Of a stretch of DNA of 64,000 bases, positions 24,959 through 32,990 are shown one piece after another. Source of the stretch: Microbacterium sp. W4I20 (GTDB lineage: Bacteria > Actinomycetota > Actinomycetes > Actinomycetales > Microbacteriaceae). Below the pieces are notes generated by a model that was given only the letters and a program-made list of their open reading frames with translations, did not search any database and was not told where the DNA came from. The translations under genes were made by a program, and so were the position numbers. Positions within the stretch are counted from its first letter, which is position 1; each line of letters opens with the position of its first letter. The DNA lies in assembly GCF_030816505.1 (NCBI RefSeq), contig NZ_JAUSYB010000002.1, positions 1 through 64,000 on the forward strand, written 5' to 3'.

Positions 24959-25531
24959 GTGAGTGAGTTCTGGCCTACTCTTCTTGCCACGATCGTCGGT
25001 GCCGCGTTCGCCGGCGCGGTCACGTGGCTAATCTTCGCTCGACAGAGTCACCAGGTTTACGTCACTCGTCTCGACGAGGCACTGGTAGGTATCGTGCTCG
25101 CCATACCGGCACGTGTGCAGCAGCTCGATGACTACCAGACCTACCTTGACGATCTCGAAGCTGGCGCGGGGACCGACGCCCAATATCAGGAAGCTCTTCC
25201 GCCTGGGCCATATGACCTTGGGGTGCGGCTCGAGGCGGCTCGGATGGTCGCCCGCGGAGAGGATGCCAAGACACTGGGCGAAGTCGCGTCGGCGTTCTAC
25301 GCGACGTCGAGCCTGCCCCCCAAGGCACAACGCGCCCGCCTGTCGCATCTTCCCGAGTTGATGCGGAAGTGGAGACACGGTGAGCTGGGGAAGCAGCCAT
25401 GGTCCACGTTCACCCGATTCGCGTTCGACGCGGACAAGCGGGCGGGGCTCACTCCCCCACCGCCGTGGGATCCTGTCAACCGGATCGTCACAAAACTCCC
25501 CGATCTGAAAGACCCGGGTACCACGGAATAG
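24959..25531 (+). CDS. N-terminally anchored membrane protein, unknown
   Basis: The 190-residue product has one N-terminal helix (LLATIVGAAFAGAVTWLIF) and then a soluble helical domain: YVTRLDEALVGIVLAIPARVQQL, followed by YDLGVRLEAARMVARG. The GTG start at 24959 is 15 bases after the stop of the EACC1-like gene, so the two form an operon. The soluble part would lie in the cytoplasm, given the short N-terminus and the basic residues after the helix. I do not recognise the family. Confidence 0.65.
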   Translation: MSEFWPTLLATIVGAAFAGAVTWLIFARQSHQVYVTRLDEALVGIVLAIPARVQQLDDYQTYLDDLEAGAGTDAQYQEALPPGPYDLGVRLEAARMVARGEDAKTLGEVASAFYATSSLPPKAQRARLSHLPELMRKWRHGELGKQPWSTFTRFAFDADKRAGLTPPPPWDPVNRIVTKLPDLKDPGTTE

Positions 25532-25553
25532 GCTCCCTCTGATGCTATCGATT

Positions 25554-25595
25554 GGTCGGCACCGACGGCCACCGGTCGGCACCGGCCGGCACCGG
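25554..25595. repeat. Short GGCACCG repeats
   Basis: Three near-identical units ggtcggcaccg, ggtcggcaccg and gccggcaccg follow each other in about 40 bp. They are too few and too short to be called iterons with confidence. Confidence 0.4.
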
Positions 25596-25642
25596 CAAAT
25601 GCCCGCAGGCTCGATGAGCGACGGGGCGGCGGCGGTCATCCG

Positions 25643-25879
25643 TTAGGGGTTGAAGGAGTCTCCGCGAAGTCCTGTACCCGACGCTCCGGCGCGGAGCTGC
25701 ACCCAGACCGGTGCCACCAGGCTCTCCGACAAGTCGGTTCGTTTCAGAACCTCGGGCACTTCGTTGAGCGCGGCGACCTCGCTGCCAGTGGTCTTGCTGA
25801 GCGCATTCACTGAGAGACGGGGCAAATGAGCATCGATCTGCCCTCGCGTTACGAGGACCTGCGTCCGAACATCTCGCAT
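25643..25879 (-). CDS. Doubtful 78-residue protein
   Basis: From ATG 25879 the frame reads MRDVRTQVLVTRGQIDAHLP and ends in LRGDSFNP. Part of it (EVAALNEVPEVLKRTDLSES) has protein-like composition. There is no clear ribosome site and no family. It could be the tail of a decayed gene. Confidence 0.3.
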   Translation of the reverse strand: MRDVRTQVLVTRGQIDAHLPRLSVNALSKTTGSEVAALNEVPEVLKRTDLSESLVAPVWVQLRAGASGTGLRGDSFNP

Positions 25880-26597
25880 GTGAATGGATGCGGCACCTAG
25901 GAATTGCAGACGCGATCGTGACGCAGCAGAGCATCGACGGCGGGGTCGATGTGACGTTAGAGACAGTGGCCCCGGTTGTAGTATCGGCACAGCCCCGCCA
26001 CTACAGCCCCGACGGTCGGGATATCCACTTGAGATCGGCGGCGGGAGGCGGCTCGCGCTTGGCTCGCTCTGACCGCAATCACCAGAGCCGAGACAGCTGC
26101 CAGCAATATAGCTGCTATACCAGCGCTGTACTGTCGCTACCTTTTAGCTGAACGATAGCCCTGTGGGCACCCACAGGTTTATCCTCAAGCTACTGAGCAG
26201 TGACCTTGCGCATCTTTGGTACATCCGGCATACTCGTTACCTACAACAGTGATAGGCCTACGTCATTGACAAACGGGCGCGAGGCTCTATGATGCCATGA
26301 GCTGCTTTAGCACTACATTGGCACAATGCTGGCTTAAGCAACGCGCTATACGGCAGCCACGACATCACACGACCGCAGATCCATCCGAGCGATACCAGCA
26401 GGACGTTGGTGCTCTAATCGAGCGACACGGCACCAAGCCTCGTCGCCATGTCGAATGGGCACAGCTAGATTCTTATAACAGGGAAGTGGACGAAGTACCC
26501 AGTCACTGACCCAGCGCGAACCCGTCGCCGGTGTCGCACTTCAACAGCGGTACCTCGCCGCAATAGGGCAGCGGTATAGCAGCAAGAGGGAGAGTCC

Positions 26598-27269
26598 ATG
26601 AGAGTTCTGTCGATTGTCGGGCAGAAAGGTGGGATCGGCAAGACCACCACAACGATGAACCTGGCCGCGTGTTTCGCGCGCGGTTCATCTGTGGCTGTGA
26701 TCGACGTCGACCCTCAGCAGACATCCACGCGATGGGCGGAGGCCGCGGGAGAGGACCTTCCGTTCGACTTCACGACCGAAACCGACATCTCAATGCTCGT
26801 GCGTATGAGGGAACTCGACTACGACACGGTCATCGTGGACACTCCCGGGTCCCTGGCCGACGCAGACGTATTGAATGCCATCCTCGATGTCACCGACTTC
26901 GTCATCGCGCCCTTGACCCCCTCATTCATGGAAATCGAACCGGTGCAGCTAACAGTTCAGCAGTTTGTACTGCCGCGGAAGCTGCCCTACAGAGTTCTGC
27001 TGAACCGAGTAGATCCTCGTGATGGTCGCGCACAACTGGAAGCCTTCCAGGAGACGCTTGACACGGGATCGTTCTTTAACGGTGAAGTCGGCATCCCGCG
27101 CTTCCAGAACCACGTAAGGCAGGCCTCCGTGATGAGGAAGATGCCGCTCGAGGGGAAGGTCGTCACTCAGTACAACGACACCCGCGAAAGCAGGAATGCC
27201 ATCGCGGACTACACGAGCGTCTCACTCGAGCTGATGAACACGTGGGCCCAGGAAGCGAAGGTGGCGTGA
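26598..27269 (+). CDS. parA: ParA-type partition ATPase
   Basis: The 223-residue protein is a short ParA of the type found on plasmids. The deviant Walker A KGGIGKTT lies at residues 10-17, with the signature lysine K10, the switch region [13 protein letters not shown] follows, and the Walker B region reads [10 protein letters not shown]. It would drive plasmid segregation with a DNA-bound partner. GAGGGAGAG lies just before the ATG. The next gene starts within its stop codon (TGATG) and is the likely partner. Confidence 0.9.
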   Translation: MRVLSIVGQKGGIGKTTTTMNLAACFARGSSVAVIDVDPQQTSTRWAEAAGEDLPFDFTTETDISMLVRMRELDYDTVIVDTPGSLADADVLNAILDVTDFVIAPLTPSFMEIEPVQLTVQQFVLPRKLPYRVLLNRVDPRDGRAQLEAFQETLDTGSFFNGEVGIPRFQNHVRQASVMRKMPLEGKVVTQYNDTRESRNAIADYTSVSLELMNTWAQEAKVA

Positions 27270-27889
27270 TGGCCGGCAAGATGACCATGGCGGAGAAACT
27301 GGCGAGCAGGGTCCAGCCTTTGGCGGAGGAGACGGCGGCCGAGGCCGCTCCGGTTGATGTAGACCCGCCTGCAGCTGCCGAGCCTAGGGTCGAGCAGGGG
27401 GACGCAACGATCTCCACAGGTGGAGGCAGCGAGCTAGCCAAGAAGGATGTACCGACGCAGAAGCGCAAACCAGCTGCGACCGCTGCGGTACCCGAGCGTG
27501 CAACGCCGACCTCTGTGTCCGCGCCCGCCCAGCTGATACTGGAGCTGCCTGAGAGCGTGAACCGGCGCCTCGCGAGCTACAGAGCGAAGACCAGGAAGAG
27601 CCACGCATTCGTGCTGCTCAAGGCGGTGGAGAGCACATACGACCGTTTGCCTCAGCTCGTGAAGACTGCACTGGGTGAGGAAGACGAGCCGACGATCCAG
27701 CTGTTCGAGCGCTCAGCACGGACGGCGTCTCCGGTGCGCGCGGAAGATGACGAGCCCACGTTCACGCACTCAATACGTACCACCATCAACAACCGGAAGG
27801 CGTTGTCGGCTCTGGCCGAAGAGCTCGGCGCGCCGTCGAGGAACTTTCTCTTGGTCCAGGCGTACAACGCCTTCTTACCGGGGGAGTGA
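27269..27889 (+). CDS. Probable partition partner of ParA
   Basis: The 206-residue protein has a disordered Ala/Pro/Glu-rich N-terminal half and a C-terminal half with LILELPESVNRRLASYRAKT and ALAEELGAPSRNFLLVQAYN, which resembles ribbon-helix-helix DNA-binding domains. Such proteins, encoded directly after a short ParA, act as centromere-binding factors. It has no HTH_ParB domain, so it is not a classical ParB. ATG 27269 overlaps the parA stop by one base. Confidence 0.72.
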   Translation: MAGKMTMAEKLASRVQPLAEETAAEAAPVDVDPPAAAEPRVEQGDATISTGGGSELAKKDVPTQKRKPAATAAVPERATPTSVSAPAQLILELPESVNRRLASYRAKTRKSHAFVLLKAVESTYDRLPQLVKTALGEEDEPTIQLFERSARTASPVRAEDDEPTFTHSIRTTINNRKALSALAEELGAPSRNFLLVQAYNAFLPGE

Positions 27890-28050
27890 CGCGCGGTCGT
27901 GACATGGACTTATACATAAGCGAAGTATGAGCCCGTACCGCAGGGGGAGTGATGAGTCAGTCCAGACCGCAGACGACAGGGGCTCGTCGGTCGGTTAGTT
28001 CCGGGCCGCAGTGTTCAGTTCCGTTATTACTCCCAGCGGCATGAAGCACC

Positions 28051-28740
28051 ATGACTCGCTACCGCGTGAGCATCCTCGCGCGACCAGACGTCACAACCGT
28101 ACTCATCACGGGTAGCGGGGACGAGCGACTTCTCGCGACCATCGCCGCCCGAGATGCGCGAGCTGCTGCCGGCGCCGCCGGTCACGCCGACGAGATTCTC
28201 TACAACCTCATCGACCGTGTGACTCTTTCGCTCGGCGCAAGTCCCGTCCGCGCATCCGTAACGATCCCGCCAGGCGGGACAACCAAGGTATCGATCGCAG
28301 GGATTCTGCTGTCTCCTTCCAAAGTCAACGAGGCTATTGGCCGGAACGTGGACAGTGCTCCTCAATGGGGTCTAATCTGCGACAAGCCGAGCCATCGCGC
28401 TGTCGCTCAGAGGTAGCAGGATATCCCCAACGAGGGTGCTGCTCCGGCCGCCGTCATGTTCATCGTCGCGCTTCCTGGCTCCGTGGACTACATGGCGTCA
28501 GCAGTGACAGTCGCCGTACACTTCGACTTCCGCCCCTCGACTCGATCGTCAGTGCCGGCATCACAGATGCCTTTCTCTCACCAGCGCAGAGTCTCGATGT
28601 CACCTGGGACGTCGCTGCGCTGATCTCGCAGCTCAACCGGCAGGCACCCGTTCAAGGCACAGTCAATGAGGAGGGAACGGTCGACCCGGCTGCGGGCGAC
28701 GAGATTAGTGAAGCACACGTTCGAGGTGCGGTACCGCACC
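28051..28740 (+). pseudogene. Decayed protein gene with a stop and a frameshift
   Basis: ATG 28051 opens a frame with good protein character (YRVSILARPDVTTVLITGSG, then ILYNLIDRVTLSLGASP). It stops at TAG 28414-28416, but the same frame continues with MFIVALPGSVDYMASAVTVA and HFDFRP. It then shifts frame near 28540 and continues as LDSIVSAGITDAFLSPAQSL and WDVAALISQLNRQAPVQG. Together these look like one protein of about 220 residues. No family is recognised. Confidence 0.5.
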
Positions 28741-28907
28741 GCACCGCACCGCAAACAAACCCTCGCATATACATGCCCACCAGTGCTTCGCCGAAGTCGT
28801 CACGAACACGTCTCGTCCACTCGGCCGGGGTTCTCCGGGTGCGTGCTCGAACATGGACAACACTCAGCCAGACAAATGGGGGGCAGTTCAGACATCAGCG
28901 AGCGGGC

Positions 28908-30891
28908 TCAGGCAGCGGTCGTATTCGCGTCGAGTAGCCCGCTAAGAACGCCTGCATCGACGAGCTTGGCTGCGTCGCTCCATCGCGCTAGTCTTTTCGT
29001 CGCTCGAGGTTCCGGGGCGCGCGGCCACGCCGGCATCCCGCCACGTGGATCCTGGAACAAGGCAAACGATGGCAACTTTCCGCGGCGAGGCTTGCCCCGG
29101 GCGCTCATCCACTCCAATTCTTTCAGCCACCATCCCCAGATGATGCGCTCACGGGCATACCTGCGAGCTCGATCAGCCAGATAGCCATCAACGCCGAGAG
29201 CACGAGCAGCGAAGTCGCGAACAGTAACGAAGCAACGCCGCCAGCCTTCATCGGTCAAGCGCACGAGACCCGCATCTTGGAGCCGGTGGAGCCGGGTGCG
29301 CACCACATCGATGTCCGCACCTGTTGCGAGCACAAGGTCGCTGAGGGTGCTGCCACCCTCAGCTTCGGGGAGTACAAGGTAGATCAGTCCTGACAGCCTC
29401 CCGAGGCTGTGGGGCGAGCAGAAGATGTCATGAGCGAGGCAGCCCAGTTTGGTCCCGAGCTGGGTGATGAGTGCCTGCTGGGCTCCGGGGGGAGGCTCGG
29501 TGCTACGGCGCGTATACGCTTGTGTCCGGTCTGATCCATATACCTCTGTGGAAAACCGCTCCGCAAGCTGGTATCGCTGGCCGTTCGCTCCCTCCGCGAC
29601 ACCAACTCTCCGGATCCACCGGCCGTCCTCGGCGAGAACGCGGAGAGCGGCATGAACCGTGGTGCGGCCGTAGCCGGTGTCGAGCGCAAGGCGCCGCACG
29701 TCTGCTTCGACGGCATGCTTGGCCGACTGCAGCATGTAGAGACTGATCGCATCTAGGACTGCCCGCTGTGCGTGTGAGCCGCCGACGCGCCGGTTCCGGG
29801 TCATCCAGAGGCCGGGGAGGGCGTCGGCGGCCGCCTGGACCTGTTGGACGCTGTCGGTGACGCGGGCGAGCCGCGAGCGATACTCGGAGTCGTCCCCGGT
29901 GAGCCGTATCTGGTTCGCGGCGACCCAGTGAACTGCGAGCATCCACTGCCTCGTGAGCACCTGATCCTGCTTCGACTCCGGCCGCGCCACTCGGGACTTG
30001 GCCGACCCGGCGGGTCCGCACGTACTCGAGACCACCGGCGACCTCCAGGTGCTCTCGAACATCAGACAGCGCCCACCGCGCTCGTGCGCAGCCGGTGAGC
30101 GCGACGAAAAGCGTGTGCGACGCGTCAGCACCCGGGCTGCCGTGGAGGGCGCCGTGAGCATGCATACTCAGCGGCCGCTTCTGACCGCGAATCTTCGGGT
30201 GTCCGTCCGCGCCGGTGATCATGCCCTTAGCCGGCGCGATCTCGCGGACCGGAACTTCGGCTCCGAGGTCGTACAGCAGCGCGATGAGCTCGTCCAGGAA
30301 CTCCTCGGAGGCGGAGTGCTCAGTGATGTAGCGGAGATCGCCCACCGGGGTGGACTGCCCGCCGGCGCGGTGCGGGGCGCCGGGTGGACGAAGGCAGCCG
30401 GAGGACGGGTTGGCGAGCGGGGTGATGTCGAGGGACGGCAGCAGTGACCTGGCCAGGTCTGCGACCAGGCGGATGACGCTCGCGTCCGTGGGAGAGTCGA
30501 GGTGCACCCAGATGTGTCGGCCGCCCGACGGGCCGGAGATGCACACGAGGTGCGGGACGTTTAGTTCGGCGAGCCAGTGCGCCATCGTGCTGGCGTCCTT
30601 CTTGGCATTGCCGGAGGACGCATCGAAGTCGAAGGCAAGCCAGCGGTAGCGGAGGCTGTCGTCTGCGAGAAGCATGGCCCACGTAGTTGTGGGCGCCGGT
30701 TCGTTAAGGGGCCAGAGGCGGTCGTACTCGTTCAGGACTGTCCCGGATGCGTCACGGCCTGCGACCCGGATCTGTGTCCTTGGGGAGAGGCGGGCGGCGA
30801 GGGCCCATGCCTCGTCGTGGGTAAACGGCGACACGCCGGAGGCGTCGACAAGCGTCATTGCCTGCGGACGGGTCTGCAGTCGGGCTACCAT
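28908..30891 (-). pseudogene. rep: Replication initiator with primase-like domain, frameshifted
   Basis: The first 300 residues, from ATG 30891, form an archaeo-eukaryotic-primase-type domain: WLAFDFDASSGNAKK carries the D-x-D metal motif, ISGPSGGRHIWVHLD the sGx-H motif, and GCLRPPGAPHR the third motif. The second part lies in another frame from about 30010 and has winged-helix features (DLVLATGADIDVVRTRLHRL) and RERIIWGWWLKELEW near the end. This is the layout of actinobacterial plasmid Rep proteins. Both halves are free of other lesions, so a single-base error or a +1 frameshift event joins them. GGAGG lies upstream. Confidence 0.75.
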
Positions 30892-30928
30892 GGCTCTCAT
30901 CACCTCCGATTGATGGGCACAACAAACG

Positions 30929-30944
30929 CCCCTCACAGAAGGGG
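30929..30944 (-). terminator. Hairpin upstream of rep
   Basis: CCCCT, six bases and AGGGG pair; on the minus strand the stem is followed by gcgtttgttgtg. It lies 38 bases before the rep start, so it would act as an attenuator or a terminator between the small gene at 31051 and rep. Confidence 0.5.
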
Positions 30945-31015
30945 TGGGTTTCAGTTCCGCTCCACCTGACCGCCGGTCGCCAAACTTCTGGTCGGATGGA
31001 GCTCACACGCTTCCG

Positions 31016-31043
31016 GGCCCCGCTCTTCTCCAAGTGCGGGGCC
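31016..31043. terminator. Hairpin after the gene at 31051
   Basis: GGCCCCGC and GCGGGGCC are perfect 8-bp arms with a 12-base loop, lying eight bases beyond the leftward stop at 31051. It resembles the stem at 31415, including the loop sequence ctccaagtg against ctcgccaaagtg. Confidence 0.6.
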
Positions 31044-31050
31044 TAATGCA

Positions 31051-31299
31051 TTACGGCGGCATGGTGTGCGCTCCGTCCGTATTGTCGGTCGACGTGCTGC
31101 GGTGGGTGACCTCAGCGTCGAGGTGGCTGATATACCGGGCGCGCTGCGCCCGGGAGTTCATGGTTGCCGTGTATGCAGCTCCCTGGTCCTGGCGGTTGCC
31201 AGCAGAAGACCGGGTGCACTCGGGCCTGAAAGGGCGCGACACGCCGAAAGGGACTTCGAGAGTCAATGCTCGTGTCCAAGGCACACTTCGCGTTACCAT
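31051..31299 (-). CDS. Small basic protein upstream of rep
   Basis: The 82-residue product starts MVTRSVPWTRALTLEVPFGV and continues with FRPECTRSSAGNRQDQG and ARYISHLDAEVTHR. ATG 31299 has GGAGAG at suitable spacing. No family is recognised. It lies in a leftward series of short genes, each followed by a hairpin, that leads into rep, so a role in replication control is plausible. Confidence 0.5.
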   Translation of the reverse strand: MVTRSVPWTRALTLEVPFGVSRPFRPECTRSSAGNRQDQGAAYTATMNSRAQRARYISHLDAEVTHRSTSTDNTDGAHTMPP

Positions 31300-31414
31300 C
31301 TGAGTGTCTCTCCTTCCGGGGTTCGACAAAGGCCCGGCGCCAACCGGTCCTAACAGTTCTCAACTTCATCTGGTCTTCGCCGCCAAGCTCATCCAGATGA
31401 AGTGCCGCATCCTC

Positions 31415-31447
31415 AAGGCCCTGCACTCGCCAAAGTGCCAGGGCCTT
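31415..31447. terminator. Hairpin after the RHH-type gene
   Basis: AAGGCCCTG (31415-31423) pairs with CAGGGCCTT (31439-31447); gcac and gtgc extend the stem inside. It lies just beyond the stop of the leftward gene at 31454 and is the third of four stems that separate genes in this string. Confidence 0.65.
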
Positions 31448-31453
31448 TGTGGT

Positions 31454-31693
31454 CTATCCAGGGGACATGTCGAGCTCCTCCGGGTTCGTCTTGGGTGCTG
31501 GCCACCATTCCGGGAGGCCGAGCTCGGTGAGTTCGGTCTCGAGGTTGTCGATGACTCGCTCGAGGAATACAGCGGCGGAGACGCCAGCATCAGCGGCGAG
31601 AGCCTCGAACCGCTCTTTCTTGGCCTCTTCGATGAGCCAGCTCACACGGACGGGCTTGACGCGCGTTCCGCGGGGGAGTCGTTGGGCTGCCAT
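31454..31693 (-). CDS. Ribbon-helix-helix-type small DNA-binding protein
   Basis: From ATG 31693 the 79-residue product reads MAAQRLPRGTRVKPVRVSWL and then EEAKKERFEALAADAGVSAA, FLERVIDNLETELTELGL. A short strand followed by two helices is the layout of Arc/CopG-type repressors, which often control plasmid copy number. A longer version from ATG 31876 has a better ribosome site (GAGGAAGG) and is possible, but the additional 61 residues have weaker codon bias. It is transcribed towards rep. Confidence 0.6.
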   Translation of the reverse strand: MAAQRLPRGTRVKPVRVSWLIEEAKKERFEALAADAGVSAAVFLERVIDNLETELTELGLPEWWPAPKTNPEELDMSPG

Positions 31694-31952
31694 GGTCGTC
31701 ACGCTAGTGGTGCATGTTCCGTTAACCCGGCAGGCGCGCGGGTGGACAAGCGGTACATGCGTCGTTATGTTCGTGGCCTTGGAAAGGCGAGAAGGAGCGG
31801 TAGCTCGTGCAACGGGTCGCGACACGCGAGGAACTCGCGAGATGTGCGCCGGAGTGTCGGGCATACGGGTTACCATAAAGGCACCTTCCTCAGGCAATGG
31901 GGGTGGTTATCCGGACCAAAGGTTTGACGGCTCAGGTCCGGCGATTTCTCTC

Positions 31953-31981
31953 GGAGGCCTCGTCCAATGGACGGGGCCTCC
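31953..31981. terminator. Hairpin after the gene at 31987
   Basis: GGAGGCC-tcgtcc pairs with ggacg-GGGCCTCC around a three-base loop, with one bulge. It lies five bases beyond the leftward stop at 31987 and separates it from the next small gene. Confidence 0.65.
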
Positions 31982-31986
31982 TATCA

Positions 31987-32304
31987 TTAGCTGGCGATCT
32001 GTTGGCGCGGCTCCCTCTTCGGTCGAGCCGAACTGCGGATGTCGGTGACCGGCGCGGGCGTCGCCACGGCGACGGTTGAGGGAAGCAGCACGCCGTCCAG
32101 GTTGAGGCCGTCGAGGGTGTCGAGAGTGGACTCCGGGTGCGGGGCGTGCTCAGGCATGCCCAGGGCGTAGGCAGCGATGGCGACGATGTAGTCGCCGTGG
32201 CTCATTCCGAGTGCTTTTGCGTTGGCCTTGATGACCTCCGCGAGAGGCCCGTTCGGCTTCGCGGCGATCTGGGCCCTGTCCTGTCCCTTGAGCGCTCTTC
32301 CCAT
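31987..32304 (-). CDS. Small plasmid protein, possible DNA-binding
   Basis: The 105-residue product begins MGRALKGQDRAQIAAKPNGP and has a helical core, LAEVIKANAKALGMSHGDYI with VAIAAYALGMPEH, which resembles ribbon-helix-helix or small HTH regulators. The C-terminal half is Pro/Thr-rich and ends in basic residues (SARPKREPRQQ). A perfect palindrome lies 20 bp upstream of the start, which fits an autoregulator. It is the first gene of the leftward string leading to rep. Confidence 0.6.
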   Translation of the reverse strand: MGRALKGQDRAQIAAKPNGPLAEVIKANAKALGMSHGDYIVAIAAYALGMPEHAPHPESTLDTLDGLNLDGVLLPSTVAVATPAPVTDIRSSARPKREPRQQIAS

Positions 32305-32323
32305 GTGCTCAGCATGGGGCTCC

Positions 32324-32344
32324 AATCCATAACCGTTATGGATT
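32324..32344. promoter_or_regulatory. Perfect 10-bp palindrome, likely operator
   Basis: AATCCATAAC and GTTATGGATT are exact inverted arms around a single C. It lies 20 bp upstream of the first gene of the rep-directed string and is AT-rich against the background, as expected of an operator overlapping a promoter. Confidence 0.65.
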
Positions 32345-32673
32345 GACTCGGCGTGTCCCGGATGCTGTGTCGAGCTCGGGGGAACGGCGGACTAGGGCGA
32401 CGACGTCGGCGCGGTGCCAGCGCGCGTCGCGGTCGCGGGGAGCTGCGCCCTTGTCGCGCACTATCCGCGCATGGGGGAGAGGCGAGCAGCTTACGGATAC
32501 GCGGTGAGAGATCTGGACGGTCGTCGCCGGAGCCGTAAGGGGCCGCCGGCATCGGCCTCGCGGCCGCGCTGTCTGTGGAGCCGGCGGCAGTTCGACGTTT
32601 TCCTCTCCGAGTCACGCGTCCAGCCCTGCGGCAAGCTTGCGGGATGGGTGCCGAGTCCTTATCCGACTGAGCT
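32345..32673. other. Intergenic region, no firm gene
   Basis: This stretch separates the plasmid-maintenance string from the conjugation cluster. A rightward frame across it (from 32414) lacks a ribosome site and has an Arg/Ser/Pro-rich product typical of shadow translation. No repeats were seen besides the palindrome at its edge. Confidence 0.5.
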
Positions 32674-32976
32674 CTACTCCCCGAGAAGTTCAGTGTGGAG
32701 TGCGGTGAGGAGCTGTCGCACACGCACTTCGTTGACGGTGTATCGGAAGTTGCGTCCGGTGCCTCGCTTTTCTGGCGGGACGTCGATGGTGAGGACGTCA
32801 AGCTCTAGCAGTGCGCGGAGCACGCGACCGAGCGACCCTCGAGGAGTGTCGCTCCCCTCGAGGATGTCGGAGACGTACGCGCCGGGATGCCCGCGGATGT
32901 ACTCCACGACGCGGAGGTGCGTGCGGTTTCGTACAAGGTTGACCGCGTCGTCGTAAAGGTCACGGGTATCAGGCAT
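32674..32976 (-). CDS. Winged-helix regulator of the conjugation cluster
   Basis: The 100-residue protein has a winged-helix fold: TRDLYDDAVNLVRNRTHLRV, then YIRGHPGAYVSDILEGSD with RGSLGRVLRALLELDVL, and a wing at PEKRGTGRNFRYTV. It probably represses its own operon. ATG 32976 is used; ATG 32988 is possible. It is the last gene of the leftward operon behind the propeller protein, with a gap of only about 15 bases. Confidence 0.7.
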   Translation of the reverse strand: MPDTRDLYDDAVNLVRNRTHLRVVEYIRGHPGAYVSDILEGSDTPRGSLGRVLRALLELDVLTIDVPPEKRGTGRNFRYTVNEVRVRQLLTALHTELLGE

Positions 32977-32990
32977 GCGGTTCAGCATCC

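Larger units (their letters stand above)
25532..26597. other. Kilobase upstream of parA without a firm gene
   Basis: The sequence is less GC-rich than its surroundings, particularly 26150-26500. It holds a short array of the nonamer TCGGCACCG or CCGGCACCG at 25554-25595 and a doubtful leftward frame at 25643-25879. Directly before parA the octamer cagcggta is repeated (26542 and 26569 areas). In plasmids a parS centromere or replication origin often lies here, but I cannot identify one. Confidence 0.4.

Noticed and set aside
27904..27925. cttat-ac-ataag as a second Xer-like site
   Set aside because: The orientation of the TTAT and ATAA halves is reversed and the spacer is two bases, so it does not fit the 11-6-11 layout.
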